DNA of 64,000 nucleotides from Rickettsia tillamookensis (GTDB taxonomy: Bacteria > Pseudomonadota > Alphaproteobacteria > Rickettsiales > Rickettsiaceae), in assembly GCF_016743795.2 (NCBI RefSeq), contig NZ_CP060138.2, positions 1,374,973-1,438,972 on the forward strand, read 5' to 3'. Both the position numbers and the translations under genes were made by a program. Within the stretch, counting starts at the first letter, position 1, and the number at the start of each line of letters is the position of its first letter. This document shows positions 37,351 to 45,395 of the stretch, piece after piece. Below the pieces are notes generated by a model, which saw only the letters and a program-made list of their open reading frames with translations, was not told where the DNA came from and did not search any database.

Positions 37351-38046
37351 CTAATAATTCAAAATCAATAAATCCTTATAAATTCTGAAACCTTTGAAAC
37401 GCTCAAGTAGCGACATACCAAGCAGTGAAATATCCAGGTCACCTAGACCTACATGTCCTTTGATGTTCTTAAATTCCGTACCGATTACTACACTATTTAA
37501 GGTTATAGGGGCAGCTTTATTTTCGCCGTTAGCTGTTAGATAAGTTCTAGTATATTTTAATTTAGTTAAGTCAAAGCCTAATTTTTGAGCATCCTCTTTA
37601 GTTAAAGCTATATCACTTGCACCAGTATCTACCATAAATTTTATCTTAACGTTATTTACAAAAGCATTGATATAAAAATGCCCGTCCCCGCTACGAGCTA
37701 TAATAATTTCTCCGACTTCGGTAGACCATTTATATGATGGAATTAAAGCAGACATTACCCTATGATAAGCATAGTTCAGCTCAAACCTAAAAGCATAACC
37801 GGTTATTATAACTAAAAAAATTGCTGCCCACATTGCTAATTGCAAACAAAATTTACGCACTTCATTTTGGCTAATAGTACTGTAAATTATACTAAATAAT
37901 ATTAATAACGACGCACAAAAACTTCCTATATTTTGCGGTTCTTTAAAAAATTTCGGATAATGCTGATTGATATATTTGTATAATAAACCGGTTACAATTA
38001 CGGTGCTGCAAATTATAAAACTTATTTTTATAAGTTTTTTATTCAT
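37351..38046 (-). CDS. Retropepsin-like aspartic protease (APRc type)
   Basis: A 231-residue membrane protease of the rickettsial APRc family, described in R. conorii as active and surface-exposed. Three N-terminal membrane segments are visible (IKISFIICSTVIVTGLLYKY; about 36-58 GSFCASLLILFSIIY; about 72-90 LAMWAAIFLVIITGYAF). The soluble domain has the catalytic motif FMVDTGASDIALT, and HVGLGDLDISLLGMSLLERF, the retropepsin flap and psi-loop equivalents. Aspartate of DTGA is at about residue 140. It is the same length as APRc. Likely substrates are surface proteins; this is known for the family, not shown here. Confidence 0.9.
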   Translation of the reverse strand: MNKKLIKISFIICSTVIVTGLLYKYINQHYPKFFKEPQNIGSFCASLLILFSIIYSTISQNEVRKFCLQLAMWAAIFLVIITGYAFRFELNYAYHRVMSALIPSYKWSTEVGEIIIARSGDGHFYINAFVNNVKIKFMVDTGASDIALTKEDAQKLGFDLTKLKYTRTYLTANGENKAAPITLNSVVIGTEFKNIKGHVGLGDLDISLLGMSLLERFKGFRIYKDLLILNY

Positions 38047-38060
38047 ATAATATAACTTTT

Positions 38061-39179
38061 TTAATCTATATAATCAAACCAAAGTCCCAGCCCATTTTTA
38101 AGTGGAAAACTACCTTCTTGGTTCACTAGAATAATAATTCCAAGTTCTTCTGAGGGTATAAAACCAATAAAAGAATTAATACCGTTAATATAGCCTGAGT
38201 GAAAAATTAAATCCTTATTTGAGCGTCCTTTTACTTTAAGAATACGCCATCCAAGAGCATAATATGACTCGATCATTTTTTGATCAATAGGCCAAATCGG
38301 TTGCCATTTAAATCCAAAAACATCTTTGTTTGATTTTACTATTTTATACATACGATCTAAAGTACTTTTAGAAATAAGATTCGGTTTATAACCAAAACTA
38401 AGTTTGAATATTTCAATCATTCCATCTATCGATGCAAAAATACCGGCAGATGCAGGTACCGTCTTTGGGTAATAAGGCGGAAACGGCAGTAATGTTATTA
38501 CCTCTTGTCCGTCTATTATTGCTTTAGAATGCGGATAAGCAAGTTGTATATTCGGCTCTAGCGGTAATATTTGTATATCTTGCGTTTTAAGCGTTGTACG
38601 CAAATTATCTATTGCAGCATTTAAGCTTGATTTTTTACAATTTAAAGCTTCTTCAAGCAAGCTGAAAACAGTGTTACTATATTTATAACATTGTCCGGGT
38701 TTACAACTAGCTTGTTGTTTTTTTAGCAGCGTTAAAAGCTTTGAGCGACTCATTCCTTGCTCAATTTCAATATTTCCTGAGAATTGATAACCTGTTGTAT
38801 GGCTTAAAATATTATTAAGACTAATAGTATTTTTTAAGTATGGTAATTTGAATTTTTCATCAAAATCTAAACTTCCTTGATCTACCATTAATGCAATTGC
38901 CGTTGCTGAAACAGCTTTTGAAACCGATGCTAACGGAAATAAAGTTTTATCCGTAATAACTCCGCTATTACCTTTTTGATTTCCAAACGTTGTTTTATAA
39001 ATAACTTCACCTTTGTATAAAATTGCAATTGCTCCTCCTTGTAATTCGTCTTTTTGCAATTCGAGCTTTTTAATAAAATTTTTTAGTTTTTGCGGTAATT
39101 CTACTCGTGTCTGTGCAAAGACTGTAGAACATAACAATAATGATATTATACTAAAAAATAAGATAAGCTTTTTATTCAT
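38061..39179 (-). CDS. Serine beta-lactamase-fold hydrolase (class C/PBP-like)
   Basis: A 372-residue secreted or periplasmic enzyme of the beta-lactamase/transpeptidase-like superfamily. A signal peptide is visible (KKLILFFSIISLLLCSTVFAQ, cleavage near 22). The active site S-x-x-K is in LASVSKAVSATAIALM, the second motif Y-S-N is in YKYSNTVFSLLEEAL, and the third motif H-S-G is in FHSGYINGINSFIG. Such proteins range from true beta-lactamases to DD-peptidases and esterases; the sequence does not decide. It starts 15 bp upstream of the protease gene and they may be one transcript. Confidence 0.88.
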   Translation of the reverse strand: MNKKLILFFSIISLLLCSTVFAQTRVELPQKLKNFIKKLELQKDELQGGAIAILYKGEVIYKTTFGNQKGNSGVITDKTLFPLASVSKAVSATAIALMVDQGSLDFDEKFKLPYLKNTISLNNILSHTTGYQFSGNIEIEQGMSRSKLLTLLKKQQASCKPGQCYKYSNTVFSLLEEALNCKKSSLNAAIDNLRTTLKTQDIQILPLEPNIQLAYPHSKAIIDGQEVITLLPFPPYYPKTVPASAGIFASIDGMIEIFKLSFGYKPNLISKSTLDRMYKIVKSNKDVFGFKWQPIWPIDQKMIESYYALGWRILKVKGRSNKDLIFHSGYINGINSFIGFIPSEELGIIILVNQEGSFPLKNGLGLWFDYID

Positions 39180-39220
39180 ATGGCGATATTATGTTCATTT
39201 ACATATATGATACTAAGAAA

Positions 39221-39505
39221 TTAAATACGAGAAAATAATTTGTTATACACTTCATTCCGATTTCTTTTTCCAATAGCAAGTACAAGTACTATTATACGCT
39301 TATCATCTACTTCATACACTAGTCGGTAACCGACTGACCTCAACTTTATTTTATATAAGTTATTTCCACCGTTTACTGCATCTTTGGGTACGTGGGGTGA
39401 TTTAAGTCTCTCTGATAACTTCTTTTTAAACTGCTCTTTTATTGTAGAACCTAACTTATCCCATTCTTTTCTGGCAATAGGAATAAATTCTAGACTATAA
39501 GTCAT
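39221..39505 (-). CDS. RelE/StbE-family toxin
   Basis: A 94-residue RelE-fold toxin. Visible family features are LEFIPIARKEWDKLGSTIKEQFKKKL, the ALNNLYKIKLRSVGYRLVYEV-like core (here GGNNLYKIKLRSVGYRLVYEVDDK) and VLAIGKRNRNEVYNKL. The conserved Arg residues of the cleavage site are present. It is downstream of its antitoxin and overlaps it by 11 bp. Confidence 0.9.
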   Translation of the reverse strand: MTYSLEFIPIARKEWDKLGSTIKEQFKKKLSERLKSPHVPKDAVNGGNNLYKIKLRSVGYRLVYEVDDKRIIVLVLAIGKRNRNEVYNKLFSRI

Positions 39506-39746
39506 TTATATCAACCTTGATTGCTTCCTTTTTATCTTTTAATCTAGTTTTAGAAAGCTCTAATAAATAATTATCATCTAAAGCTTCAATGATTCTTGCA
39601 TATAATTCAGCGGAAATTAAATAAGCAGTCGGTTTATTATGATTTAATAAGGCAACAGGCTCACCGCTTGCCTTATCTAATAATGCGGTAGGACTTTTTT
39701 TAAATTCAGAGATACTAACTGTTAGATTTGCATAAATATGTTCCAT
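39495..39746 (-). CDS. Phd/YefM (RelB/StbD)-type antitoxin
   Basis: An 83-residue antitoxin with the Phd/YefM core VSISEFKKSPTALLDKASGEPVALLNHNKPTAYLISAELYARII. The C-terminal region is Lys/Asp-rich and should wrap the RelE partner. It is the first gene of the operon. An imperfect inverted repeat at 39756-39787 just upstream is a candidate self-repression site. Confidence 0.9.
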   Translation of the reverse strand: MEHIYANLTVSISEFKKSPTALLDKASGEPVALLNHNKPTAYLISAELYARIIEALDDNYLLELSKTRLKDKKEAIKVDINDL

Positions 39747-39755
39747 TATTAGACC

Positions 39756-39787
39756 TATAATTAATACTAAATTAAATACTAATTATA
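39756..39787. promoter_or_regulatory. Candidate operator inverted repeat of the RelBE-like operon
   Basis: TATAATTAATACT at 39756-39768 and AATACTAATTATA at 39775-39787 form an inverted repeat with 11 of 13 positions matching, about 10 bp upstream of the antitoxin start. Its function is inferred from position and low-complexity sequence makes the match weaker. Confidence 0.4.
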
Positions 39788-39815
39788 ATTTGCAATTTTA
39801 TATTTATCAAGAATA

Positions 39816-40538
39816 TTACATTAAATCGCCGATATTCTCTAAAAACAACCTAGCTCGATGCGATGCCGGTTTATTAAAAAAATCCTCGGCAGGCTGATTT
39901 GCTAAAATCTGTCCTTGATCCATAAAAATAACACGATCTGCTATTAATTTTGCAAATTTCAAATGATGCGTGACTACTACCATACTCATTTGATCTTTTA
40001 ATAAATTTATATTTTCTATAACATCTTTAATATTTTCAGGGTCTAAAGCCGAAGTCGGTTCATCGAATAACAAAATTTCCGGTTTCATCATCAAGGCTCT
40101 TGCTATTGCGGTGCGTTGTTTCTGCCCTCCTGATAGACTTGCCGGATATGAGTCAAATTTTTGCGTTAGCTTAAATTTTGCAAGTAATTCCTTTGCCATA
40201 GAAATTGCTTGTTCTTTTGGCAAATTTAATACATTTACCGGCGTATAAATTAGGTTTTCTCCTACTGTTAAATGCGGGAAGAGATTAAAATTTTGAAAAA
40301 CCATACCGACTTTTAAACGAAGCTTTCTTCTATCTTTAGGCAGTAGCTTCTTCCCGTCTACCAAAAAAGTACCGCTACTCGGTTCTTCTAAATTATTTAA
40401 AATTCTAAGCAGAGTAGTTTTTCCACTTCCCGAAGGACCGATTATTACAGTAGTTTCCTTAGTAGTAAAATCTAAATCAATATTCTTAATTGCATAATTT
40501 TTGCCGTAACGCTTACAAACTTTTTCTAAAATAATCAT
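39816..40538 (-). CDS. Polar amino-acid ABC transporter ATPase (GlnQ-like)
   Basis: A 240-residue ABC ATPase of the GlnQ/HisP group. It has Walker A GPSGSGKTTLL, the Q loop VGMVFQNFNLFPHLTV, signature LSGGQKQRTAIARALM, Walker B ILLFDEPTSALDPE and switch VVVTHHLKFAKLIADR. The partner permease and binding protein are not in this window, so the imported amino acid cannot be stated; glutamine-type uptake is the common case. The gene stands alone between an RPE and a TA locus. Confidence 0.92.
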   Translation of the reverse strand: MIILEKVCKRYGKNYAIKNIDLDFTTKETTVIIGPSGSGKTTLLRILNNLEEPSSGTFLVDGKKLLPKDRRKLRLKVGMVFQNFNLFPHLTVGENLIYTPVNVLNLPKEQAISMAKELLAKFKLTQKFDSYPASLSGGQKQRTAIARALMMKPEILLFDEPTSALDPENIKDVIENINLLKDQMSMVVVTHHLKFAKLIADRVIFMDQGQILANQPAEDFFNKPASHRARLFLENIGDLM

Positions 40539-40545
40539 ATATTCT

Positions 40546-40684
40546 CCAAATAAAGAATTGGTATACGAAGATCAACTTCAAAAAGAGCAAGGAGCCTATA
40601 AGTCAATGAGCGGAGCGTATAATAATACGTGAGCACCGCAGATCTTATAAGACGACGTAGCCAATTTTTGAAGTTCATCGAGTA
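40546..40684. repeat. RPE-1-like palindromic element ending beside a stop codon
   Basis: GAAGATCAACTTCAAAAAG, TAATACGTGAGCACCGCAG, GACGACGTAGCCAATTTTTG and CATCGAGTA are present. The TAG of the metallo-hydrolase gene (40689-40691) begins about five bases after the element. Confidence 0.87.
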
Positions 40685-40688
40685 GACA

Positions 40689-41453
40689 CTAAACCGTGAA
40701 TTTGTAGCCGTCGTAAAGCGGCTTAACATTATTTGGAAGCATTTTCGTAATCTCATGATAATCTATCGTATGTCTCATATTGGTTAATAATATCTGCTCA
40801 GGTTTATATTTTTCACGCCATTCTAGAACTTTATCAAGCCCTACATGATTCGGATTTGATTTATAATCCATACAATCTAAAATCCATATTTTTATATCCT
40901 TTAAAAATTTTTCCGATTCAGGCGGAAAATCGATTACATCGGGCGAATAAACAAAATCACCTATACGTAAACCTAAACTATCTATAGGACCATGATGTTG
41001 TCTAAAAAATTGTATCTCAATAGTATTAATTTTAATTTTATCAAAAAAACTAACAGATTGAGTTGTGAGCAGTCGCCCAAGCTTAAATAACTTATTATCA
41101 AATAGATAATCAAATTTTGTATGGAGCTTTGCTGCACTATTATGATCTGTATAGATTTCAAATGGCTTACCTTGCATAAAAGTAAATACCCGTAAATCAT
41201 CGATGCCGTTAACGTGGTCGGAATGATAATGTGTTAATATAGCACAATCGAGCTTATTTATCTTTTCTTGTAATAGTTGATTTCTAATATCAAAACCGAA
41301 ATCAACTAATATTTGACTATTTTCATCTTTAATATATATTGCTGATCTAGTCCTTTTATTGTACTTTGAATTCGATAAGCATATACTGCAATCGCACCCG
41401 ATTACCGGTACACCTATAGATGCTCCACACCCAAGTATTGTTACTTGTAACAT
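40689..41453 (-). CDS. Metallo-beta-lactamase-fold hydrolase (PhnP-like)
   Basis: A 254-residue MBL-fold enzyme. It opens with a GCGASIGVPVIGCDCSICLS stretch (Cys-rich loop like PhnP phosphodiesterases and other MBL enzymes). The zinc motif is in ILTHYHSDHVNGIDDL (HxHxDH). HHGPIDSLGLRIGDFVYSPD and ILDCMDYKSNPNHVGLDKVLEW follow, with further His/Asp ligands. It is probably a cyclic phosphate or similar phosphodiesterase; the substrate is not known. Only 11 bp separate it from the divergent PAP2 gene. Confidence 0.82.
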   Translation of the reverse strand: MLQVTILGCGASIGVPVIGCDCSICLSNSKYNKRTRSAIYIKDENSQILVDFGFDIRNQLLQEKINKLDCAILTHYHSDHVNGIDDLRVFTFMQGKPFEIYTDHNSAAKLHTKFDYLFDNKLFKLGRLLTTQSVSFFDKIKINTIEIQFFRQHHGPIDSLGLRIGDFVYSPDVIDFPPESEKFLKDIKIWILDCMDYKSNPNHVGLDKVLEWREKYKPEQILLTNMRHTIDYHEITKMLPNNVKPLYDGYKFTV

Positions 41454-41464
41454 AAATATTTAAA

Positions 41465-42136
41465 ATGATGTTTGAAGTTTTTTATAATTTTTGCGGCTTA
41501 AATCAAGAAATATTCTTATTTTTGAATAAAATTACTAATATCGGCTTTATACCTTATTTTTTTAAAATAATTTCGTTTTGTTTTAATATCGCTAATTTCG
41601 CCTTAATATATATTTTATACTGTATATATTTTTATATTCAATTAAAGAAAATTAAAAATGATAATGAACGGCAAAATAAATTTTGGCACAATTATAATAA
41701 ATTAGTTGATATCGGTATAATATACGGGGTATTCGGTTTAATTTTTACCGCTCTTAAATTTTCAGTTAATTTCCCTCGCCCTTATTGTAGTCTTCCTGCT
41801 GATAGTTTCATGACCATAATAAATACTGCAAATGAAAGATGCTTTTCAAGCTTTCCAAGCAGCCACGCGGCTCTTAGCGTTTTGGTAACATATTTTATTT
41901 GGGATTATATTAAATTACCATTAAAAATCTTAATGATTTGTGTTATTATACTCGTGTCTTTATCTCGTATAAGCCTTGCTATGCATTACCCAAGTGATAT
42001 AACTTACGGTATTGCTATTGCATTTATAACAATACTTATAGGTAATTTAATTTATCGAATCTTTGCAAATAATATAATAAGAAAGGTTGGTGTCTTTATC
42101 CTTTCGTCATTGCGAGGAAAATTACGAAGTAATTGA
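41465..42136 (+). CDS. PAP2-family membrane phosphatase, C-terminus altered by a repeat
   Basis: A 223-residue inner-membrane lipid phosphatase of the PAP2/UppP-like class. The triad motifs are visible: KFSVNFPRPYC (K-x6-RP), FSSFPSSHAALSV (PSGH-like) and SRISLAMHYPSDITYGIA (SR-x5-H-x3-D). Six membrane segments are expected. The last 10 residues (SSLRGKLRSN) are read from a GTCATTGCGAG palindrome at 42105, so the original C-terminus has been replaced. It is probably an undecaprenyl diphosphate or phosphatidyl-phosphate phosphatase. Confidence 0.88.
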   Translation: MMFEVFYNFCGLNQEIFLFLNKITNIGFIPYFFKIISFCFNIANFALIYILYCIYFYIQLKKIKNDNERQNKFWHNYNKLVDIGIIYGVFGLIFTALKFSVNFPRPYCSLPADSFMTIINTANERCFSSFPSSHAALSVLVTYFIWDYIKLPLKILMICVIILVSLSRISLAMHYPSDITYGIAIAFITILIGNLIYRIFANNIIRKVGVFILSSLRGKLRSN

Positions 42137-42197
42137 CGAAGCAATCTCAGGATATTTAACGAGATTGCCACGCAGCCTATGGCTGCTCGCAATGACG
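42105..42197. repeat. Palindromic repeat, GTCATTGCGAG family, overlapping the PAP2 gene end
   Basis: CGTCATTGCGAGGAAAATTACG at the left is mirrored by GCTGCTCGCAATGACG at the right. It carries the stop codon of the PAP2 gene at 42134-42136. After it come TATCTACGCAACAATACC and GCAGGAATGACATC, the outer layers of the composite repeat. Confidence 0.86.
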
Positions 42198-42256
42198 ATT
42201 AGATATCTACGCAACAATACCTTGCAGGAATGACATCAAAAAATCAAACAAACATT

Positions 42257-43348
42257 ATGCTACTATACCGAAAATACTTTATAAAAAATATCTTACCGCT
42301 GCTTATAGTCGTTACTTTTTCAGTGACTAGCATAGTATGGATAACGCAAATATTAAAACTTTTATACTTATTTGATAAAGGTATAAAAGTTATAGACTTC
42401 TTCAGTTTAATAGTTCTAGTACTTCCTACTTTATTATTTATTCTGTTACCGGTAATAACGGTTATTGCCGTGATCTATATCTATAATAATTTAAAAGTCG
42501 AGCGACAATTAATTATATTACAAGCTTCAGGAGTTAATAATGTACAGCTAGCATTGCCTGCTTTATATGTCGCATTAATAGTTATGCTACTTGCTTATTA
42601 TATATCTTCAACCATCCTGCCGTTATCTCATATAAACTTAAAATCACGTTTAAACTTTATAAAGAATAATTATATCTCAAGTATGATTGAAGAGAAAACT
42701 TTTAATAAAGTAACGAAAGATATCACTGTTTTTATAGATAAAAAATCAGCAGGAAATATTATGAACGGCGTAATAATATTTGATAATCGCAACGCCGATA
42801 ACCCATCAGTAGTATTTGCGGGTTCAGGTACTCTTAATATATATGATAATAGCCCGATTTTTGAACTTAATAGAGGCATAAGACAAGAATATGACGTAAA
42901 CGGTAATTTAACTCAGTTAACTTTCGATTCTTTAATGATAAAACTACAAAATGATAATCCTTTAGTATCGCAAAGAACTAAACATAATAAAGAAGCAAAC
43001 GAGTATTATATAAGCGAATTACTTGCCCCTCCTCATGATTTAGCTATTACTAAAAAAACTAAATTAATTGCTGAAGCACATCAAAGAATAATTTGGCCTT
43101 TATATAATTTTGTATTACCTTTTTTAGCTCTTGCAGTTTTTTTGAGATATCCTTATAGCAAAAAGACAACTTTTATGCCAGTATTATTTTCTGCCTTAAC
43201 AGTATTGCTAGTTACTTCAATTCATTTTATATTGCAAAATTTTGCTTCAAAAAATCTAGATTTTATTTTTGCTTGTTATTCCAATTTGGTTATTGCTTTA
43301 ACGATCGGATTATATTTATTTGTACGTAAAAGAATATATACTCGTTGA
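42257..43348 (+). CDS. lptF: LPS export permease LptF
   Basis: LptF (YjgP/YjgQ family) forms, with LptG and LptB, the inner-membrane ABC extractor of LPS. I choose the ATG at 42257 (MLLYRKYFIKNILPLLIV); an ATG at 42230 would add nine residues that come from the repeat upstream. Six membrane segments are seen (LLIVVTFSVTSIVWI, FSLIVLVLPTLLFILLPVITVIAVIYI, ALYVALIVMLLAYYI, FVLPFLALAVFL, FSALTVLLVTSIHFI, NLVIALTIGLYLFV). A jellyroll domain (about 130-260) lies between. Its TGA stop is inside an RPE-1-like element. lptG is not here. Confidence 0.9.
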   Translation: MLLYRKYFIKNILPLLIVVTFSVTSIVWITQILKLLYLFDKGIKVIDFFSLIVLVLPTLLFILLPVITVIAVIYIYNNLKVERQLIILQASGVNNVQLALPALYVALIVMLLAYYISSTILPLSHINLKSRLNFIKNNYISSMIEEKTFNKVTKDITVFIDKKSAGNIMNGVIIFDNRNADNPSVVFAGSGTLNIYDNSPIFELNRGIRQEYDVNGNLTQLTFDSLMIKLQNDNPLVSQRTKHNKEANEYYISELLAPPHDLAITKKTKLIAEAHQRIIWPLYNFVLPFLALAVFLRYPYSKKTTFMPVLFSALTVLLVTSIHFILQNFASKNLDFIFACYSNLVIALTIGLYLFVRKRIYTR

Positions 43349-43490
43349 ACTTAAAAAATTGGCTACGTCGTCTTTATAAGTCCTCGGATGCTCACGTATT
43401 AAGTATACGCTCCGCTCCTCGGCTTACAGACCGATTACTCTTTTCCAAGTTGAACTTCGTATCCCAATTCTTCAATTTCATAGGAGTATA
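43336..43490. repeat. RPE-1-like palindromic element supplying the lptF stop codon
   Basis: CTCGTTGAACTTAAAAAATTGG, GACTTATAAAGACGACG and GCTCACGTATTAAGTATACG arms match the family. The TGA of lptF (43346-43348) is within the CTCGTTGAAC arm, so the last residues of LptF (IYTR) are read from the element. Confidence 0.87.
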
Positions 43491-43493
43491 AGC

Positions 43494-43958
43494 TTATTCT
43501 ACTTTATTCCACGCTCCACGACTATTTTGAGTAAAACAATCGATTTTGTTTTCCTGCTCGATAAGTTTATTTATTTTAACTGTTAATTCTTTTAAATCTT
43601 CTGGTAAATCAGTTATTATAATTATCCTTTTAAAAACTCTTATATATTCTTTTGCTTGTAAAATTTTTCCTATATCTGTAGGCGAAATAATAACAAGCAC
43701 ACTAGCATTATTAGGATTTTGTAACTCATCAGTAATATAAATCGGCTGTTTTTCAGGCTGTGGATCAAGCTTACTACCGTGAGGTATAAATTGCTTACGT
43801 GAATAAGTCCAAAGATTTTTATTGAGTATTTCTTGTTGATCTGCATCTGTAGTTAATATCACACTTTTAAGATCAGAGTGATAGCATTTTTCTATCAGAA
43901 GCAATATCGATTTTAGAAGTAATTCATCGCTTGTTTGATAAATACTAAATTGCTGCAT
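43494..43958 (-). CDS. holC: DNA polymerase III chi subunit
   Basis: Chi links the clamp loader to single-strand binding protein at the fork. The 154-residue protein matches HolC in its start (FSIYQTSDELLLKSILLLIEKCY), SVILTTDADQQEILNKNLWTYSRKQFIPHGS, the QPIYITDELQNPNNASVLVIIS strand and FKRIIIITDLPEDLK. dnaX, its partner, lies about 7 kb away in the window. A tRNA gene follows on the upstream side. Confidence 0.88.
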   Translation of the reverse strand: MQQFSIYQTSDELLLKSILLLIEKCYHSDLKSVILTTDADQQEILNKNLWTYSRKQFIPHGSKLDPQPEKQPIYITDELQNPNNASVLVIISPTDIGKILQAKEYIRVFKRIIIITDLPEDLKELTVKINKLIEQENKIDCFTQNSRGAWNKVE

Positions 43959-43995
43959 AAAAATTTTATGTTATTTTTTATGAGAAAATTAAAGA

Positions 43996-44080
43996 TTGGT
44001 ACGGATGAAGGGACTTGAACCCCCACGCCTCGCGGCACAAGAACCTAAATCTTGCATGTCTACCAGTTTCATCACATCCG
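43996..44080 (-). tRNA. tRNA-Leu (anticodon TAG)
   Basis: An 85-nt type II tRNA. The 5' GCGGATG pairs with CATCCGT at the 3' end, followed by encoded ACCA. The anticodon stem is CAAGA/TCTTG around a TTTAGGT loop, giving anticodon TAG, which reads CUN codons. The long variable arm (GCC GCGA GGC) and the TTCAAGT T-loop are present. Confidence 0.95.
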
Positions 44081-44132
44081 CATATGGTAATGTTATTCCT
44101 AGCTCAGCATTGTTGCGTGGATCGGGTTTATC

Positions 44133-44224
44133 CGTCATTGCGAGGAAATTACAAAGTAATTGACGAAGCAATCTCAGGATATTTGACGAGATTGCCACGC
44201 AGCCTATGGCTGCTCGCAATGACG
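44133..44224. repeat. Palindromic repeat, GTCATTGCGAG family, with outer layers
   Basis: CGTCATTGCGAGGAAATTAC at the left is mirrored by GCTGCTCGCAATGACG at the right. It is flanked by GTTGCGTGGATCGG and GGTATCCACGC, then GGAATGACAT, so three nested layers are present. It lies between tRNA-Leu and dapE. Confidence 0.85.
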
Positions 44225-44249
44225 ACTTGGTATCCACGCTGGAATGACA

Positions 44250-45392
44250 TTAAAGCATTTCCATCAAAAAATTATAATACACATCATATAATTTTTGTAA
44301 ATCGCTAATTTTTGTGTATTCATTTATTTTATGTGCCGTTTCGGATAATAAACCAAATTCTACTAACGGACAATAATTTTTGACGAATCTTGCATCTGAC
44401 GTACCGCCGCTTGTAGAGAATTCAGGCTTTATTTTAAGCATATGCTCTACTATTTTAGCAAATTCTTTTATTTTATCGTTGGGATTTTGAATAAAACTAT
44501 CAGCAGAACTACTATATTCTAACTTATAATCTACTTTATATTCTTTACAATATCGTTTAATAATTTCTTCTACCGATTTTGCTAAAGTTTCTGCACTATG
44601 TAAATCATTAAAACGTATATTGAAAGATGCTTCCGTACTTGCCGGAATTACGTTTGAAGTATTATTACCGACATCGATATTCGTCACTTCAAGATTTGAA
44701 TTTTGAAAAAATTCCGTCCCTTCATCAAGTCTTATATTTGTTAACTCGTTCAATATTTTTATTAAGCAAGGCAATGGATTATTTGCTTTATGAGGATAAG
44801 CTACATGCCCTGCTAAACCTTCTATATTTAATTTAAAGTTAACACTTCCTCTTCTGCCGATCTTAATTGTGTCGCCTATTTTTTTTTCACAAGTGGGTTC
44901 ACCGACAATAGCAAAATCCATCTTATGCCCTTGGTTATAAATATATTGCAGCATTTCTTTAGTACCATGCTTTGCTTTTCCCTCCTCATCACTAGTAAGT
45001 AAGAAACTAATAGAACCTTTAAAACCGGTATTATTTTTTATAAAATCTAAGCTAGCTGCTAGAAAGCACGCTATAGCCCCTTTCATATCAACTACGCCTC
45101 TGCCATATATCTTACCGTCTTGCTGGCTAGCCTTAAATGGACTCGCATTATGCCAAAGCTCATGATTACCTGCCGGCACTACATCTACATGCCCAACAAA
45201 GCAAATATTAGGTTTACCATTACCATACACCGCATAAAGATTGGTTACTTGTTCTTCTGCCTCACCTAATATCTTTATTTCAGTCTTAAAACCGTGTTTT
45301 TTAAGCAAACCATCAATATACTCAATAGCCCCGTCACTCTCAGGAGTTACAGACTTAAAACCAATCAAATCTTTTAAGTAGTTAATGTACAT
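44250..45392 (-). CDS. dapE: Succinyl-diaminopimelate desuccinylase
   Basis: A zinc peptidase-family enzyme that releases meso-diaminopimelate precursor for peptidoglycan and lysine. The ATG at 45392 (YINYLKDLIGFKSVTPESDG) is preferred; one TTG before it is also open. It has FVGHVDVVPAGN, GRGVVDMKGAIACFLAA, LTSDEEGKAKHGTKEML, GRRGSVNFKLNIEGLAGHVAYPHKANNP and EFSTSGGTSDARFVKNYCPLVEFGLL. The 380-residue length is normal. It begins only 3 bp after the stop of the methylase gene and so is probably co-transcribed with it. Confidence 0.96.
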   Translation of the reverse strand: MYINYLKDLIGFKSVTPESDGAIEYIDGLLKKHGFKTEIKILGEAEEQVTNLYAVYGNGKPNICFVGHVDVVPAGNHELWHNASPFKASQQDGKIYGRGVVDMKGAIACFLAASLDFIKNNTGFKGSISFLLTSDEEGKAKHGTKEMLQYIYNQGHKMDFAIVGEPTCEKKIGDTIKIGRRGSVNFKLNIEGLAGHVAYPHKANNPLPCLIKILNELTNIRLDEGTEFFQNSNLEVTNIDVGNNTSNVIPASTEASFNIRFNDLHSAETLAKSVEEIIKRYCKEYKVDYKLEYSSSADSFIQNPNDKIKEFAKIVEHMLKIKPEFSTSGGTSDARFVKNYCPLVEFGLLSETAHKINEYTKISDLQKLYDVYYNFLMEML

Positions 45393-45395
45393 CAA

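Noticed and set aside
42230-42256. LptF start at 42230
   Set aside because: The nine extra residues derive from the outer layer of the upstream repeat (GGAATGACATC), and the next ATG fits the family.
44015-44308. A 97-residue plus-strand ORF over the tRNA-Leu and repeat
   Set aside because: It is antisense to a tRNA and reads a palindromic repeat, so it is a by-product.
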